Source of the DNA: CAZEHS01 sp964649745
GTDB lineage: Bacteria > Bacillota > Clostridia > Peptostreptococcales > Acidaminobacteraceae
Length of the DNA stretch: 64,000 nucleotides
Assembly (NCBI GenBank): GCA_964649745.1
Contig: CAZYQI010000011.1
Location: 32,059 to 96,058, forward strand
Direction: 5' to 3'
Shown: one piece after another, positions 8,876-18,458 of the stretch
How positions within the stretch are numbered: the stretch's first letter is position 1
Layout of the letters: each line of letters begins with the position of its first letter
Notes under the pieces: generated by a model
The model's input: only the letters and a program-made list of their open reading frames with translations
Told to the model about the DNA's origin: nothing
Databases searched by the model: none
Position numbers and translations under genes: made by a program

Positions 8876-9946
8876 CTACACCCCCATGGCTTTAATGATC
8901 TCGTCCGAAATATCGTACAGGCTGACGATTTTATCAACTGCGTCCAGTTTTACCGCAGATTTTGGCATACCGTATACCACACAGCTTTCTTCATCCTGAG
9001 CAATGACGAAGGTGCGGTTCTCCTTAAGGCGTTTCAATCCTTTCGCACCGTCTGCCCCCATTCCGGTCATGATGACCCCGATAATTTCACTCATTTTCAA
9101 ATCGGCAAGGGAATCCATCATCGCATCAACTGAAGGCCTGTGGCCGCTCACAGGAGCATCATCGCCAAGCTTTATCCTGAAATTGTGGCCATCTCTGACT
9201 ACACGTAAGTGATAGTCGCCGGGGGCGATATATACCCAGCCCGGAAGCAGAACATCATTGTGCTCGGCCTCTTTTACCCGCATGTTACTGAGGCTGTCCA
9301 TTCGCTCTGCCAACGATTTTGTAAACCCCGGCGGCATATGCTGAACGATCAGCACACTGGCGGGAAGATCAGCCGGAAGATTCGGCACCACATCCTGAAG
9401 TGCCTTAGGTCCCCCCGTGGATGTTCCGATTGCAATAATCTTTCGAATTCGACCATCTGTGGGCATCGGCATCGACTCAACCCGTCGGGGCCTTACCGGC
9501 GGTATGGGGACTCTTTCCCGTCTTGGCGCAGGCCTGGCTCTGACAGAAACCCGGGAAGCCATCCTGAGCTTATCCCTCAGCTCTTGCTGCATATCCTGAG
9601 TATTTATCTGGAAAATACTGCTTGGCTTCGTTATGAAATCCAGCGCTCCCAGTTCCAACGCTTTCAGTGTGGCATCTGCACCTTCCTTCGTCAGGCTGCT
9701 GAGCATGATGACAGGCATAGGGGCATCCCGCATAATGACCTCCAACGCAGACAATCCGTCCATTACCGGCATTTCTACATCCAGAGTCATCACATCCGGT
9801 TTCAATTGAATAACCTTCCGAACAGCTTCCTGTCCGTTTTTCGCCGTATCGATCGCCATCAGATTGGGGTCTGAATTGACGATGTCGGTAATGACTTTTC
9901 GCATGAAAGCTGAGTCATCCACAATGAGTACACGTTTTTTTTCCAT
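8876..9946 (-). CDS. cheB: Chemoreceptor methylesterase CheB
   Basis: CheB removes methyl groups from (and can deamidate) chemoreceptors when phosphorylated by CheA. The 356-residue protein has an N-terminal receiver domain with acidic pocket VDDSAF and phosphoacceptor Asp56 (TLDVEMPVMDG). A Pro/Arg-rich linker (about 133-160) follows, then the esterase domain. The esterase shows the Ser (GTSTGGP), His (QHMPPGF) and Asp (GMGADGA) of the catalytic triad. Its start overlaps the PilZ gene stop by one base. No cheR is present in the window. Confidence 0.97.
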   Translation of the reverse strand: MEKKRVLIVDDSAFMRKVITDIVNSDPNLMAIDTAKNGQEAVRKVIQLKPDVMTLDVEMPVMDGLSALEVIMRDAPMPVIMLSSLTKEGADATLKALELGALDFITKPSSIFQINTQDMQQELRDKLRMASRVSVRARPAPRRERVPIPPVRPRRVESMPMPTDGRIRKIIAIGTSTGGPKALQDVVPNLPADLPASVLIVQHMPPGFTKSLAERMDSLSNMRVKEAEHNDVLLPGWVYIAPGDYHLRVVRDGHNFRIKLGDDAPVSGHRPSVDAMMDSLADLKMSEIIGVIMTGMGADGAKGLKRLKENRTFVIAQDEESCVVYGMPKSAVKLDAVDKIVSLYDISDEIIKAMGV

Positions 9947-10662
9947 TAGACCAGCCCTTTTTTTCGTAGATTCCGTTGCTTTTCGAAGATAAATGCAATG
10001 ATTCTGCTTCTATCCTTTTCTTCTACTTCCAGGAATCGTACTCCACAATCATATCGTTTAACGGTTTCATCAAAAATCTGACACCGTACAACTTCAGCAT
10101 TGACAGTAACGCATTCATTATCAAGAATAATGATGACCTGAAATTTTGACCCTGGCTCAAACCGCTCTCCAACCATGGCACGAAGTCCGCCGCCGCTGAT
10201 ATCTCTCGTTATGACGGCTAATTCTCTATAGCTGGGGAACTCAACTTCTTCAACTTTCCCGTTGTTCACCTGTTTTTCCGTGATCACACCGGTCTGAATC
10301 TTGAAAATAACATCCGTTACCAGAGGAAGCCTGTAAAAATCACGTCGTTGGTCCTTATCGACCGGACTGACCATCTGTAAAAAGAGTACGGGGGTAGAGT
10401 CCTCCAATTTTCGGGAAACAACCAATCCGAAAAAATTACACACGCCCACATCTTCTTTTTTAAAATATACCCTCAGCCGCTTCCCCACTTCCAAAGGGTA
10501 CCGGCGCCCCTGATAGGACGGGAGGGTAACCGCTATTTTTGTATCGGTGATGATTTCAACTAACTCTGATTTCAGACTGATGCGTTTGTCTGGGCTCAAT
10601 TCAAGGGTCAATTCAAGATCCGTCACGTTTTCCAGCATCGATCTGAAACTTTCCATATGCAA
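9946..10662 (-). CDS. PilZ-domain c-di-GMP-binding flagellar brake (YcgR/DgrA type)
   Basis: YcgR-type proteins bind cyclic di-GMP and slow or bias the flagellar motor. The 238-residue protein has an N-terminal YcgR-like beta domain (about 10-95) and a C-terminal PilZ domain. The PilZ domain has the c-di-GMP-binding residues in QRRDFYR (about 119-125) and DISGGGLRAMVGERFEPG (about 164-181), matching RxxxR and D/NxSxxG. It lies between flhG and cheB, within the operon, so motor control by c-di-GMP is likely. Confidence 0.9.
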   Translation of the reverse strand: MHMESFRSMLENVTDLELTLELSPDKRISLKSELVEIITDTKIAVTLPSYQGRRYPLEVGKRLRVYFKKEDVGVCNFFGLVVSRKLEDSTPVLFLQMVSPVDKDQRRDFYRLPLVTDVIFKIQTGVITEKQVNNGKVEEVEFPSYRELAVITRDISGGGLRAMVGERFEPGSKFQVIIILDNECVTVNAEVVRCQIFDETVKRYDCGVRFLEVEEKDRSRIIAFIFEKQRNLRKKGLV

Positions 10663-10678
10663 TCCTCACAGAAGCGTG

Positions 10679-11563
10679 TTACCGCTGTAAATTGTTAAAA
10701 AGCTTGCTTAGAAAAACATCAAAACCTTTTACGTTCTCGGGTGTTTCCTTTCCGCTGGTAAGGCTTGCCGCTATCAAATCGATGCCTTTACTGGCCAGAC
10801 AGTTGGGGCTGCTCACCGTGAAGGGAATCTGCTGACGAACGGATTTTCGCACATTGGGGTCTTCATAGATAAATCCCAGATTCTCCACATCCACCTTCAG
10901 AAATTTTTTGGCAGCAGAATGGATCTTGTTGAAAACATCCTGCCCTTCTTTGTTGGACTCCACACGGTTGATGACGATACGAATCTGTTTATCCTGAGCG
11001 GTGATGTTCTTAATCAAGGCGTAAGCATCTGTTATTGCCGAGGGATCCGGAGTTACCACCAATATCACTTCACTGGCTGCACGGATGAACGACATGACAT
11101 TCTGGCTCAATCCTGCACCGGTATCCACCAAGATGAATTCTGATTCATCATTGAGGAACGCCAAGCTCTCAATAAGGCTATCCAATGCTTCGGCATCGAT
11201 ATTGACAAGCTCCATGACCCCTGAGCCGCCGGAGATGACTTTAATCCCTTCCGGCCCCTCCAGAACCACTTCACGAATGTCCATCTCGTTTTTTATAACG
11301 TGGGTCAGGGTATATTTCGGAACAACTCCCATAATCACGTCGACATTGGCCAGGCCAAGATCGGCGTCGATCACACTTACTCTGTAATTCCTTCGGGATA
11401 AGGCAATGGCGAGGTTAACGGTGAAATTGGTTTTACCGACGCCGCCTTTTCCGCTGGAAATGGTGATAACCCTGGCGTCGCGCACTTCCTGCGCGACATC
11501 GGTGGATTTTTTTCTCTTACTGGTGCTGATCAATTCCCGGAGTTTCTGTGCCTGGTCCTTCAT
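10679..11563 (-). CDS. flhG: MinD-like ATPase FlhG (YlxH)
   Basis: FlhG regulates flagellar number and placement, acting on FlhF and on FliM/FliY assembly. The 294-residue ParA/MinD family protein has a basic N-terminal stretch carrying the FlhF-activating type of motif. The deviant Walker A SSGKGGVGKTNF (about 36-47), the switch I DADLGLANVDVIMG and the Walker B DTGAGLS follow. It overlaps flhF by 4 bp. Confidence 0.95.
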   Translation of the reverse strand: MKDQAQKLRELISTSKRKKSTDVAQEVRDARVITISSGKGGVGKTNFTVNLAIALSRRNYRVSVIDADLGLANVDVIMGVVPKYTLTHVIKNEMDIREVVLEGPEGIKVISGGSGVMELVNIDAEALDSLIESLAFLNDESEFILVDTGAGLSQNVMSFIRAASEVILVVTPDPSAITDAYALIKNITAQDKQIRIVINRVESNKEGQDVFNKIHSAAKKFLKVDVENLGFIYEDPNVRKSVRQQIPFTVSSPNCLASKGIDLIAASLTSGKETPENVKGFDVFLSKLFNNLQR

Positions 11564-12729
11564 AGAACTTCACCCAGCAGCTTTCTGGCCACTTTGTCCG
11601 CATCAGCCACTTCTATGTCATCCGGAACGCTCTGCCCGATGGTGAAATAGGATAAGGGCTTTCCACTGGCCAGACGAACATTGAGAATATTTCCCAGCGA
11701 ATCGGCTTCATCCAGCTTCGTGAAAAGCAATTTGTAATCACCCAGGAAACGATAGGATTCCAATATGCTGACAACATCCTTATACCCCGTGTTGAGGCTG
11801 ATAACTAAAAAAGTTTCCGAATTGGAGGTCCTGCTGATGAGACTGGCGAGATCCGCCTGCATTTCTTCGTTTTTGTGGCTTCTTCCAGCTGTATCGACAA
11901 GGACGTATTCCTTATCCTTATACTTGCCGATGGCATCCACAATCTCGTCCGGTTCATAGATGACGGATAAAGGGATTCCTAAAATTTCACTGTACGTCTT
12001 CAACTGCTCCACCGCTGCAATCCGAAAGGTATCTGCCGTAATCAGGCCAACGCTCCTGTTGTCGATTAATGACAGCCTCGCCGCAAGTTTTGCTAAGGTT
12101 GTTGTCTTTCCAACCCCTGTAGGGCCAACGAAGAAGCACACCTTTTGTGATGTGGTTTCTCCCCCAATGGTATAGGGAGCCCCCAGCTGATCCTTTAACG
12201 TGATCCGCATGGCGTTTCGCACCGCTTTGTCATTGTCCGGGCTGATGGTTATCTGTCGTCCCACCAGTTCCAGTATTTTAAGGGCATTCTCATGGGTCAT
12301 ATCCGATTCCCTCAGAATCTGATAGTACTCCGAATGATCCTTTGTTCCCTCTTCGGGAATGTTCGGTACAGGAATCGAAACAAGGGGCTGAGAAGCTGTC
12401 TCCTTGGTCAGAATACCGCTCAGGATTGTCTGTATGGACGCCATCTGATCCTTCAATATTTCAATTTCAGGATTGGCTTTGGGCAGTTCTTCCGGTACAG
12501 GGGGCGCCACCGGTTCAGGGGGTTTTGCCTCAGAGGGTTTTTCTTTCAGCGGCGCCGTGGGCTCGTCAATGGCAGCCACCACCTCAATCATCGGTTTAGC
12601 AAACATTGCAAAGATTCCCGGCTTCCTGATCTTTCGTGAGTGCAGAATGATTGCTTCGCGACCCAGCTCATGGCGTATTTTGATCATCGCTTCGTTGATG
12701 TCATTGGCCAGATAGCGTTTTACTTTCAT
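11560..12729 (-). CDS. flhF: SRP-type GTPase FlhF
   Basis: FlhF is a signal-recognition-particle-like GTPase that positions flagella. The 389-residue protein has the N-terminal B domain (MKVKRYLANDINEAMIKIRHELGREAIILHSRKI), a Pro/Glu-rich linker (about 55-125), an N domain and the G domain. The G domain has G1 GPTGVGKTTTLAKL (about 202-215), DTFRIAAVEQL, DTAGRSHKN (G3) and TKLDEA (G4). Its start codon overlaps the flhA stop by one base. Confidence 0.96.
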   Translation of the reverse strand: MKVKRYLANDINEAMIKIRHELGREAIILHSRKIRKPGIFAMFAKPMIEVVAAIDEPTAPLKEKPSEAKPPEPVAPPVPEELPKANPEIEILKDQMASIQTILSGILTKETASQPLVSIPVPNIPEEGTKDHSEYYQILRESDMTHENALKILELVGRQITISPDNDKAVRNAMRITLKDQLGAPYTIGGETTSQKVCFFVGPTGVGKTTTLAKLAARLSLIDNRSVGLITADTFRIAAVEQLKTYSEILGIPLSVIYEPDEIVDAIGKYKDKEYVLVDTAGRSHKNEEMQADLASLISRTSNSETFLVISLNTGYKDVVSILESYRFLGDYKLLFTKLDEADSLGNILNVRLASGKPLSYFTIGQSVPDDIEVADADKVARKLLGEVL

Positions 12730-14756
12730 CAGAGTGTCACCATCCCAACAGATTTTACTTCAATGCTTGATTCCAGTTCGTTATACGAAAGGACCACCAG
12801 GTCCGGGATATACTGCTCAGTGAGTCGCTTGAAATACAGCCTTACAATCGGGGCGGTCAGAACGATGGGCTGTTCCCCCATGGACAACAGTGTCTGTATC
12901 TGAACCGCAAGGCTGTTGATGATGGCCTGGCTTTCCATGGGTTCCAGCGCGAGGTAGGTTCCAGAGTCCGATTGTTTGATCGCGTGCATCAGCCGTGTCT
13001 CCAGATCCTGATCCAGGGTAACCACGCTCATTTGTTTCCCTGTAACATAGGTTCGGGTGAGCATACGTCCGATTCCCTGTCGTACGTATTCCGTAAGGAC
13101 GTTGACATCCCGGGTTACAGAAGCGTAATCCGCCAGTGTTTCCAATATAGTAACCAGATCCCGTATGGAAACCCCTTCTCTCAGAAGGTTTTGAAGCACT
13201 TTCTGGATATCTCCGATGGACATTTGGCTCGGGATCAGCTCATCCACCAGGGTACTGTTGTTCTCCCTGAGGTTATCGATCAGCTGCTTGACTTCCTGAC
13301 GCCCCATCAGCTCATGGGAGTGCCGTTTAATAACCTCTGTCAGATGCGTGGAGATAATGGATGAGGGGTCCACAACTGTATATCCCATGATCTCCGCTTT
13401 TTCCCTATCCGTTTCGTTTATCCATTTTGCAGGGAGTCCAAATGCCGGTTCCACGGTATCAATACCGTCAAGATCCCCTTCAACATTTCCAGGGTTCATG
13501 GCAAGAAACTGATCGAACATAATACTGCCATGGGCCACGTCCGCACCCTTTATCTTAATCACATACTGATTGGGTTCCAGTTGAATATTATCCCTAAGGC
13601 GGATCATCGGCACCACAATTCCATACTCCAGAGCAATCTGGCGGCGGATCATAACCAGTCTATCGAACAAATCGCCCCCCTGATTGGGATCAGCCAGAGG
13701 AATGATTCCATAACCAAATTCCAACTCAATCGGATCTACCTGCAACAGCGGTATGATATTCTCCGGCCTTCGGATCTCTTCATTTCGAGTATCCTGTGAA
13801 GGAGCCGCTTCCACCACAGCCGCTTTTTTCTCCACTGCACTGAAGCGATATCCAAGATAGGCAAAAAAGGATGAAATAATCATGAACGGAAGGTCCGGAA
13901 GCGGTGTTAGGGCCAGCCCCATTAAGGAGGCCGCTGTGATGTACATAACCATGGGCCGGCTGAAAAGCTGACCAATCACGTCGTCCCCCAGATTGGAGTC
14001 CGATGCGGCACGGGTTACCACAATACCGGTGGCAGTGGATATCATCAGGGCCGGTATCTGGTTGACCAGTCCATCCCCCACAGTGAGAAGCGTAAAATGC
14101 GACAGGGCCTCCGTTATGGAAAGTCCCATACGCAGACTGCCGATAGCGAAGCCTGCCAAAATGTTGACAATCGTGATGATGATGCCCGCAATGGCATCCC
14201 CTTTGACGAACTTCGTAGCACCGTCCATGGCACCATAAAAATCAGACTCCCGCTGGACCTTAATGCGTCTGGCACGGGCCTCATTCTCGGTAATGGTTCC
14301 TGCATTGAGGTCTGCATCGATGGCCATCTGTTTACCGGGCATGGCATCCAGGGTAAAACGCGCTGCGACCTCCGCTACCCGCTCCGAACCCTTGGTGATA
14401 ACCAGGAACTGAACAATGGTGATGATGATGAAGACGATAAAACCAACGACTGCATCGCCTCCGATAACAAAATCTCCAAAGGCTGCAATGACCTCGCCGG
14501 CATCCCCTTTTGAAAGGATGTTCCGAGTTGAGGAGATGTTCAGCGCCAGACGAAAAAGCGTTGTAATCAGCAATACGGAGGGAAAAATGGAAAACTGGAG
14601 GGGCTCTGTATTGAACATGCTGATCAACAGGATCACCAAAGCGACGGTTATGTTAACACTGAGAAGAAAGTCCATCAATCCCAAGGGCATCGGGATGATG
14701 ATCATCAGTATGATGAATATGATCGATATCGGAAACAACAGATCTCCGATTTTCAT
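12729..14756 (-). CDS. flhA: Flagellar export apparatus protein FlhA
   Basis: FlhA forms the nonameric export gate ring of the flagellar type III secretion system. The 675-residue protein has about eight membrane helices in the first 320 residues. The FHIPEP-family loop RFTLDAMPGKQMAIDADLNAG is present, along with GDGLVNQIPALMISTATGIVVTR. The large cytoplasmic domain that binds chaperones and substrates follows. It sits 12 bp after flhB. Confidence 0.97.
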   Translation of the reverse strand: MKIGDLLFPISIIFIILMIIIPMPLGLMDFLLSVNITVALVILLISMFNTEPLQFSIFPSVLLITTLFRLALNISSTRNILSKGDAGEVIAAFGDFVIGGDAVVGFIVFIIITIVQFLVITKGSERVAEVAARFTLDAMPGKQMAIDADLNAGTITENEARARRIKVQRESDFYGAMDGATKFVKGDAIAGIIITIVNILAGFAIGSLRMGLSITEALSHFTLLTVGDGLVNQIPALMISTATGIVVTRAASDSNLGDDVIGQLFSRPMVMYITAASLMGLALTPLPDLPFMIISSFFAYLGYRFSAVEKKAAVVEAAPSQDTRNEEIRRPENIIPLLQVDPIELEFGYGIIPLADPNQGGDLFDRLVMIRRQIALEYGIVVPMIRLRDNIQLEPNQYVIKIKGADVAHGSIMFDQFLAMNPGNVEGDLDGIDTVEPAFGLPAKWINETDREKAEIMGYTVVDPSSIISTHLTEVIKRHSHELMGRQEVKQLIDNLRENNSTLVDELIPSQMSIGDIQKVLQNLLREGVSIRDLVTILETLADYASVTRDVNVLTEYVRQGIGRMLTRTYVTGKQMSVVTLDQDLETRLMHAIKQSDSGTYLALEPMESQAIINSLAVQIQTLLSMGEQPIVLTAPIVRLYFKRLTEQYIPDLVVLSYNELESSIEVKSVGMVTL

Positions 14757-14767
14757 GAATGCCTCCC

Positions 14768-15853
14768 TTACCGCTTTTTCAGGTTGTAAACATATGCAAG
14801 TACTTCTGCCACAGCCTGATAAAGATCTGGCGGGACATAGTCACCAATCTGTACGGCCTGATAAAGTGTTCTGGCCAGCACCTTGTTTTCAACGACAGGC
14901 ACACGGTTCTCCTGTGCAATTTTCCGAATATTCAGGGCGATAAGATCCTGCCCTTTTGCAACGACCCTTGGGGCCGCATCTTTTTCGTTGTTGTATGTAA
15001 TCGCTATGGCAAAATGGGTTGGATTGGTTATAACCACGTCAGCCTTTGGCACGTCCTGCATCATGCGACGCATGGACATCTGTCTCTGCCGTTCCTTGAT
15101 CTTGGATTTAATCAGGGGATCCCCTTCTGTCTGCTTGTATTCTTCTTTGATCTCCTGCTTGGACATTTTCAGCTGTTTGTTGTGTTCATGCCGCGCATAT
15201 ATATAATCGAAAAGAGCAACTACAATGAGGAATATGGCATTGCGTACAACAATATCGAAAATTGTCTTCCACATCAGCCCCCCCATCAGCCAGGGGTCCA
15301 TATCAAACAGATTGACCAGCATCGCCTGCTTATCCCGGAGGTACGCATAGGTGATGTAGATCATAACCCCAGCTTTTGCCGACGCCTTTACAAGCTCCAC
15401 AATCGACCGGAGGGAGAACATGCGTTTGAAGCCGCTGATGGGATTCAGTCTGTCCAGCTTGAACTTGAGCGGTTCCACAGTAAAAAGGAAACCCACCTGC
15501 ATGTAGTTTAGAATAACCCCGGTGACCATTACCACCACTACGATAGGGCCGATCATCACGGCCATATCCCACATGATCTGAGCAACAAAGGTCATAAAGG
15601 TGCGGGGCTCAAAGATCCTCCATGGCTCGGTACAGGCCTCCATAATGCGCATGTAATGGTCAAAAAAGCGTTCCATAAACCACGGGCCGAAGATATTGAG
15701 AAAAATAATCAGGATCAAAAGGGCTACCGCGCCGTTCGCTTCACGGCTCTGGGGAACTTGCCCTTTGTTACGGGCATCCCGCTCTTTCTTGGGTGTCGCC
15801 CGTTCGGTCTTTTCCCCCTGGAACAAATCTAAGCGAATCGGAAAGCGCATCAT
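14768..15853 (-). CDS. flhB: Flagellar export switch protein FlhB
   Basis: FlhB controls the export switch from rod/hook to filament substrates by self-cleavage. The 361-residue protein starts MMRFPIRLDLFQGEKTERATPKK and has four membrane helices. The cleavage motif NPTH appears in DVVITNPTHFAIAITYN (about residues 258-274). The reading frame stays open some 340 bp upstream, but that part is the fliR gene in another frame. The double ATG at 15848-15853 overlaps the fliR stop (ATGA), which fixes the start. Confidence 0.96.
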   Translation of the reverse strand: MMRFPIRLDLFQGEKTERATPKKERDARNKGQVPQSREANGAVALLILIIFLNIFGPWFMERFFDHYMRIMEACTEPWRIFEPRTFMTFVAQIMWDMAVMIGPIVVVVMVTGVILNYMQVGFLFTVEPLKFKLDRLNPISGFKRMFSLRSIVELVKASAKAGVMIYITYAYLRDKQAMLVNLFDMDPWLMGGLMWKTIFDIVVRNAIFLIVVALFDYIYARHEHNKQLKMSKQEIKEEYKQTEGDPLIKSKIKERQRQMSMRRMMQDVPKADVVITNPTHFAIAITYNNEKDAAPRVVAKGQDLIALNIRKIAQENRVPVVENKVLARTLYQAVQIGDYVPPDLYQAVAEVLAYVYNLKKR

Positions 15854-16629
15854 AATCCACTCCGTTGATACAGATCGATGATGTCGTAGGCATACTGGAT
15901 CATCAGCTCGTTCATATATCCAGTGATCTGCGCGATATAAGGCATCAACAGATAAAACAGATAAAATCCAATAATAATTTTTACAGGCATCCCCACCATA
16001 AATACGTTGAAGCCCGGCATGGCCTTGGACAAAAGTCCCATAATGACATCGGCAATAAGTATGGTCAGGAGGAACGGGGCTGCTATCTTTATTCCGATTA
16101 CAAAGGACTGAACAAAAATGGCATTGAATATATCGATGGCCCCAAGATTTAAAATCCCCTGGCCCAGGGGAACGGCGCGAAAGCACTGCCAAACCGCTTC
16201 AATAACCCGATGATGAGCGTTAGTAATCAGAAATATCAATGTGGCTAAAATATAAAAAATGTTGGCTGTAAGCGGCATCTCTGTTTCATCGGTGGCACTG
16301 ATGACGTTGATCATCGAAAACCCAATGCTGGTATCTATCACCATCCCCGCCAAGTAAATGGCATTGTAGACAATGGCCATGGCGATGCTTACACTAAGCC
16401 CAATGCCTGTTTCTATCAGGATGTGATAGAACAGATCCCAAAGAGTCACTATCGCAGATACATCCGCTATGGTGGAGATGGGGTAAATCAGTACGGTCAG
16501 CATCATAACCAGCGCCACACGCACCTGCATCGGTATATTGGATGCTCCGAAAAATGGGATCAGAGAAAAAATTGATGCAATCCGAGTGAATATCAATATG
16601 GCGACGATAAGGCTGTCTGTCAGGATCAT
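15850..16629 (-). CDS. fliR: Flagellar export protein FliR
   Basis: FliR is part of the FliPQR export gate core. The 259-residue protein is hydrophobic, with about six membrane segments, and has FliR patterns such as GASNIPMQVRVALVMMLTVLIYP (about 28-50) and AAPFLLTILIADVIMGLLSKAMPGFNVFMVGMPVKI (about 182-217). It overlaps flhB by 4 bp and begins 8 bp after fliQ. FliR and FlhB are separate genes here, unlike the fused form in some clostridia. Confidence 0.95.
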   Translation of the reverse strand: MILTDSLIVAILIFTRIASIFSLIPFFGASNIPMQVRVALVMMLTVLIYPISTIADVSAIVTLWDLFYHILIETGIGLSVSIAMAIVYNAIYLAGMVIDTSIGFSMINVISATDETEMPLTANIFYILATLIFLITNAHHRVIEAVWQCFRAVPLGQGILNLGAIDIFNAIFVQSFVIGIKIAAPFLLTILIADVIMGLLSKAMPGFNVFMVGMPVKIIIGFYLFYLLMPYIAQITGYMNELMIQYAYDIIDLYQRSGL

Positions 16630-16637
16630 GTGGCGCC

Positions 16638-16907
16638 TCAGTGAACAATCGAATTGATGCTAAGGAATACGCCTTCTGTATATTCCACAAGGACCTGTAG
16701 AATCCAGGGACCAAGAATCAGCATGGTGATAAAAACAGCAAACAGCTTTGGGACAAAGGTAAGAGTGGCTTCATTGATTTGGGTGGTTGCCTGGAAAACC
16801 GCAATAATCAGACCGATGATCATGGCCACCAGCATCATGGGAGCCGAAACAAGGAGGGTTACTGTCATCGCCTGGGAATATAGATCTAAAACCATTTTTT
16901 CATCCAT
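16638..16907 (-). CDS. fliQ: Flagellar export protein FliQ
   Basis: FliQ is a two-helix component of the FliPQR gate. The 89-residue protein starts MDEKMVLDLYSQAMTVTLLVSAPMMLVAMIIGLIIAVFQATTQINEATLTFVPK, the full family signature. A second helix and a short tail follow. AGGAGG lies 8 bases upstream of the ATG. Confidence 0.96.
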   Translation of the reverse strand: MDEKMVLDLYSQAMTVTLLVSAPMMLVAMIIGLIIAVFQATTQINEATLTFVPKLFAVFITMLILGPWILQVLVEYTEGVFLSINSIVH

Positions 16908-16919
16908 ATCCAGCCTCCT

Positions 16920-17699
16920 TTAGCGAATGCCGGCCAATGTAGCCCTTACAATCAGATTCCATCCATCAATCAGGATGAAAAGCAGTATCTTGAACGGCAA
17001 CGAGATCATAACCGGAGGCAGCATCATCATACCAAGAGCCATTAAGGTGCTGGCAACAACCATGTCGATGACGATGAATGGGATAAACAGAAGAAATCCA
17101 ACCTCAAACCCTGTTCTCAGTTCACTGATGATGAAGGCCGGTATCAGTGCTTTATTTGGCACAGCCTCCAAGTTTTCCGGCGTTTCAACTTCCGCCAGCT
17201 TAACAAACAACGCCAGATCCTTACTGCGTACCTGTTTGAACATAAACGCGCGCATAGGCTTCATGGCGTTATCGTATGCCTGCTCCACCGTTATCTCGCC
17301 CTTGGTCAGAGGTTTATAGGCCTTTTCATTGATCTCTGTAAAGGTGGGAGCCATTACAAAAAAAGTTAAAAACAGCGCCAAACCAATGAGAACCTGGTTG
17401 GGAGGCGTTGTCTGCAATGAAAGGGCTTTTCTCAAGAATGAGAAGATAATAATAATCCGGGTAAAGCATGTCATCAGAAGCAGTATCGAAGGGGCCATGG
17501 AGAGAACTGTCAGCATCAGAACAACCTGAACGGTGCTGGAAACCTCCTGTGGCGTATCTGCTGTCCCGATCGTTACATCCAGCTTCGGAAGCGCCAAGGG
17601 GGCATCGGCAAAAACACCTGCGCAGCCTGCAATGAACCAGACGCTAAGCATCACCAACGTGAGTATCCATGGTTTTATTCGAAGGTTCCTGTTATTCAT
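16920..17699 (-). CDS. fliP: Flagellar export protein FliP
   Basis: FliP forms the pentameric core of the export gate. The 259-residue protein has a cleavable-type N-terminal hydrophobic segment, followed by the FliP domain. Conserved parts include LSMAPSILLLMTCFTRIIIIFSFLRKAL (about 65-92), PPNQVLIGLALFLTFFVMAPTF and FEVGFLLFIPFIVIDMVVASTLMALGMMMLPP. It lies between fliO and fliQ. Confidence 0.97.
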   Translation of the reverse strand: MNNRNLRIKPWILTLVMLSVWFIAGCAGVFADAPLALPKLDVTIGTADTPQEVSSTVQVVLMLTVLSMAPSILLLMTCFTRIIIIFSFLRKALSLQTTPPNQVLIGLALFLTFFVMAPTFTEINEKAYKPLTKGEITVEQAYDNAMKPMRAFMFKQVRSKDLALFVKLAEVETPENLEAVPNKALIPAFIISELRTGFEVGFLLFIPFIVIDMVVASTLMALGMMMLPPVMISLPFKILLFILIDGWNLIVRATLAGIR

Positions 17700-17702
17700 G
17701 CC

Positions 17703-18062
17703 TCACCCTTGCTTCCTCATAACAATTTTTTCGAAAACCTCCCGAAACGGTTGAGCGGCGTCCTGAGGTTCCGTCGGCTCCGGGGCAAAATCCTTAAGCC
17801 TGTCCAAGAGGCGTACGCCGTTTCGGTCCTGGTAGAGAAAATAGTGGTTATTCCCTATTCTGACCATCAGAAAATTTTTGTCTGTGCCGATGGGAAGCCG
17901 GTCTACCATGTGAATCTGTTTTCCGTATGTACGGCCATAGCTGCTTGAAACCAGCCGGGTCGTCCAATACGCCATCCCAATGACCGCAATAAACGCAATC
18001 ACATAAAGCAACCCGTATAGCGGACTGAACGCGACTGCAGCAGGATATGCAAATACAGGCAT
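17703..18062 (-). CDS. fliO: Flagellar biosynthesis protein FliO (FliZ)
   Basis: FliO is a membrane protein that helps FliP assembly. The 119-residue protein has one N-terminal membrane segment (about 8-32) followed by the FliO domain MVDRLPIGTDKNFLMVRIGNNHYFLYQDRNGVRLLDRL. It lies between cheY and fliP, the position of fliZ/fliO in B. subtilis. Confidence 0.88.
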   Translation of the reverse strand: MPVFAYPAAVAFSPLYGLLYVIAFIAVIGMAYWTTRLVSSSYGRTYGKQIHMVDRLPIGTDKNFLMVRIGNNHYFLYQDRNGVRLLDRLKDFAPEPTEPQDAAQPFREVFEKIVMRKQG

Positions 18063-18074
18063 CCCCCCGCCGCC

Positions 18075-18437
18075 TTATCCGATGACTTTCTTAACGGCTT
18101 CGATAACACGGTCTGCCTGGAATGGTTTAACAATAAAATCCCGGGCCCCTGCCTGTATGGATTCGATAACCATCGCCTGCTGTCCCATGGCGGAGCACAT
18201 AACAATTTTGGCGTTGGGATCGATTTTCTTGATTTCCTTAACAGCCTGAATTCCATCGACTTCAGGCATGGTGATATCCATGATCACCAACTCCGGCAAG
18301 AGTTCCTTGTACTTCTCAATCGCCTTTTGTCCGTTCTCTGCTTCGCCACTGACAAGATAGCCGTTTTTCGTCAGGACATCCTTAATCATCATTCTCATAA
18401 AAGCGGCGTCGTCAACAACCAGGATTCCGTTTGCCAT
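18075..18437 (-). CDS. cheY: Chemotaxis response regulator CheY
   Basis: CheY-P binds the flagellar switch to change motor bias. The 120-residue single receiver domain shows the acidic pair Asp9-Asp10, phosphoacceptor Asp54 (IMDITMPEVDG), Ser82 in CSAMGQ and Lys104 (FIVKPF). It is encoded between fliY and fliO, next to switch genes, as in B. subtilis. Confidence 0.96.
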   Translation of the reverse strand: MANGILVVDDAAFMRMMIKDVLTKNGYLVSGEAENGQKAIEKYKELLPELVIMDITMPEVDGIQAVKEIKKIDPNAKIVMCSAMGQQAMVIESIQAGARDFIVKPFQADRVIEAVKKVIG

Positions 18438-18458
18438 TTTATTTCCTCCTAAATTCGA

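Noticed and set aside
15854..16192. FlhB reading frame open 113 codons upstream, suggesting a FliR-FlhB fusion
   Set aside because: The upstream part is the fliR gene read in another frame. FliR is intact in its own frame, and the double ATG at 15848-15853 overlaps its stop codon.
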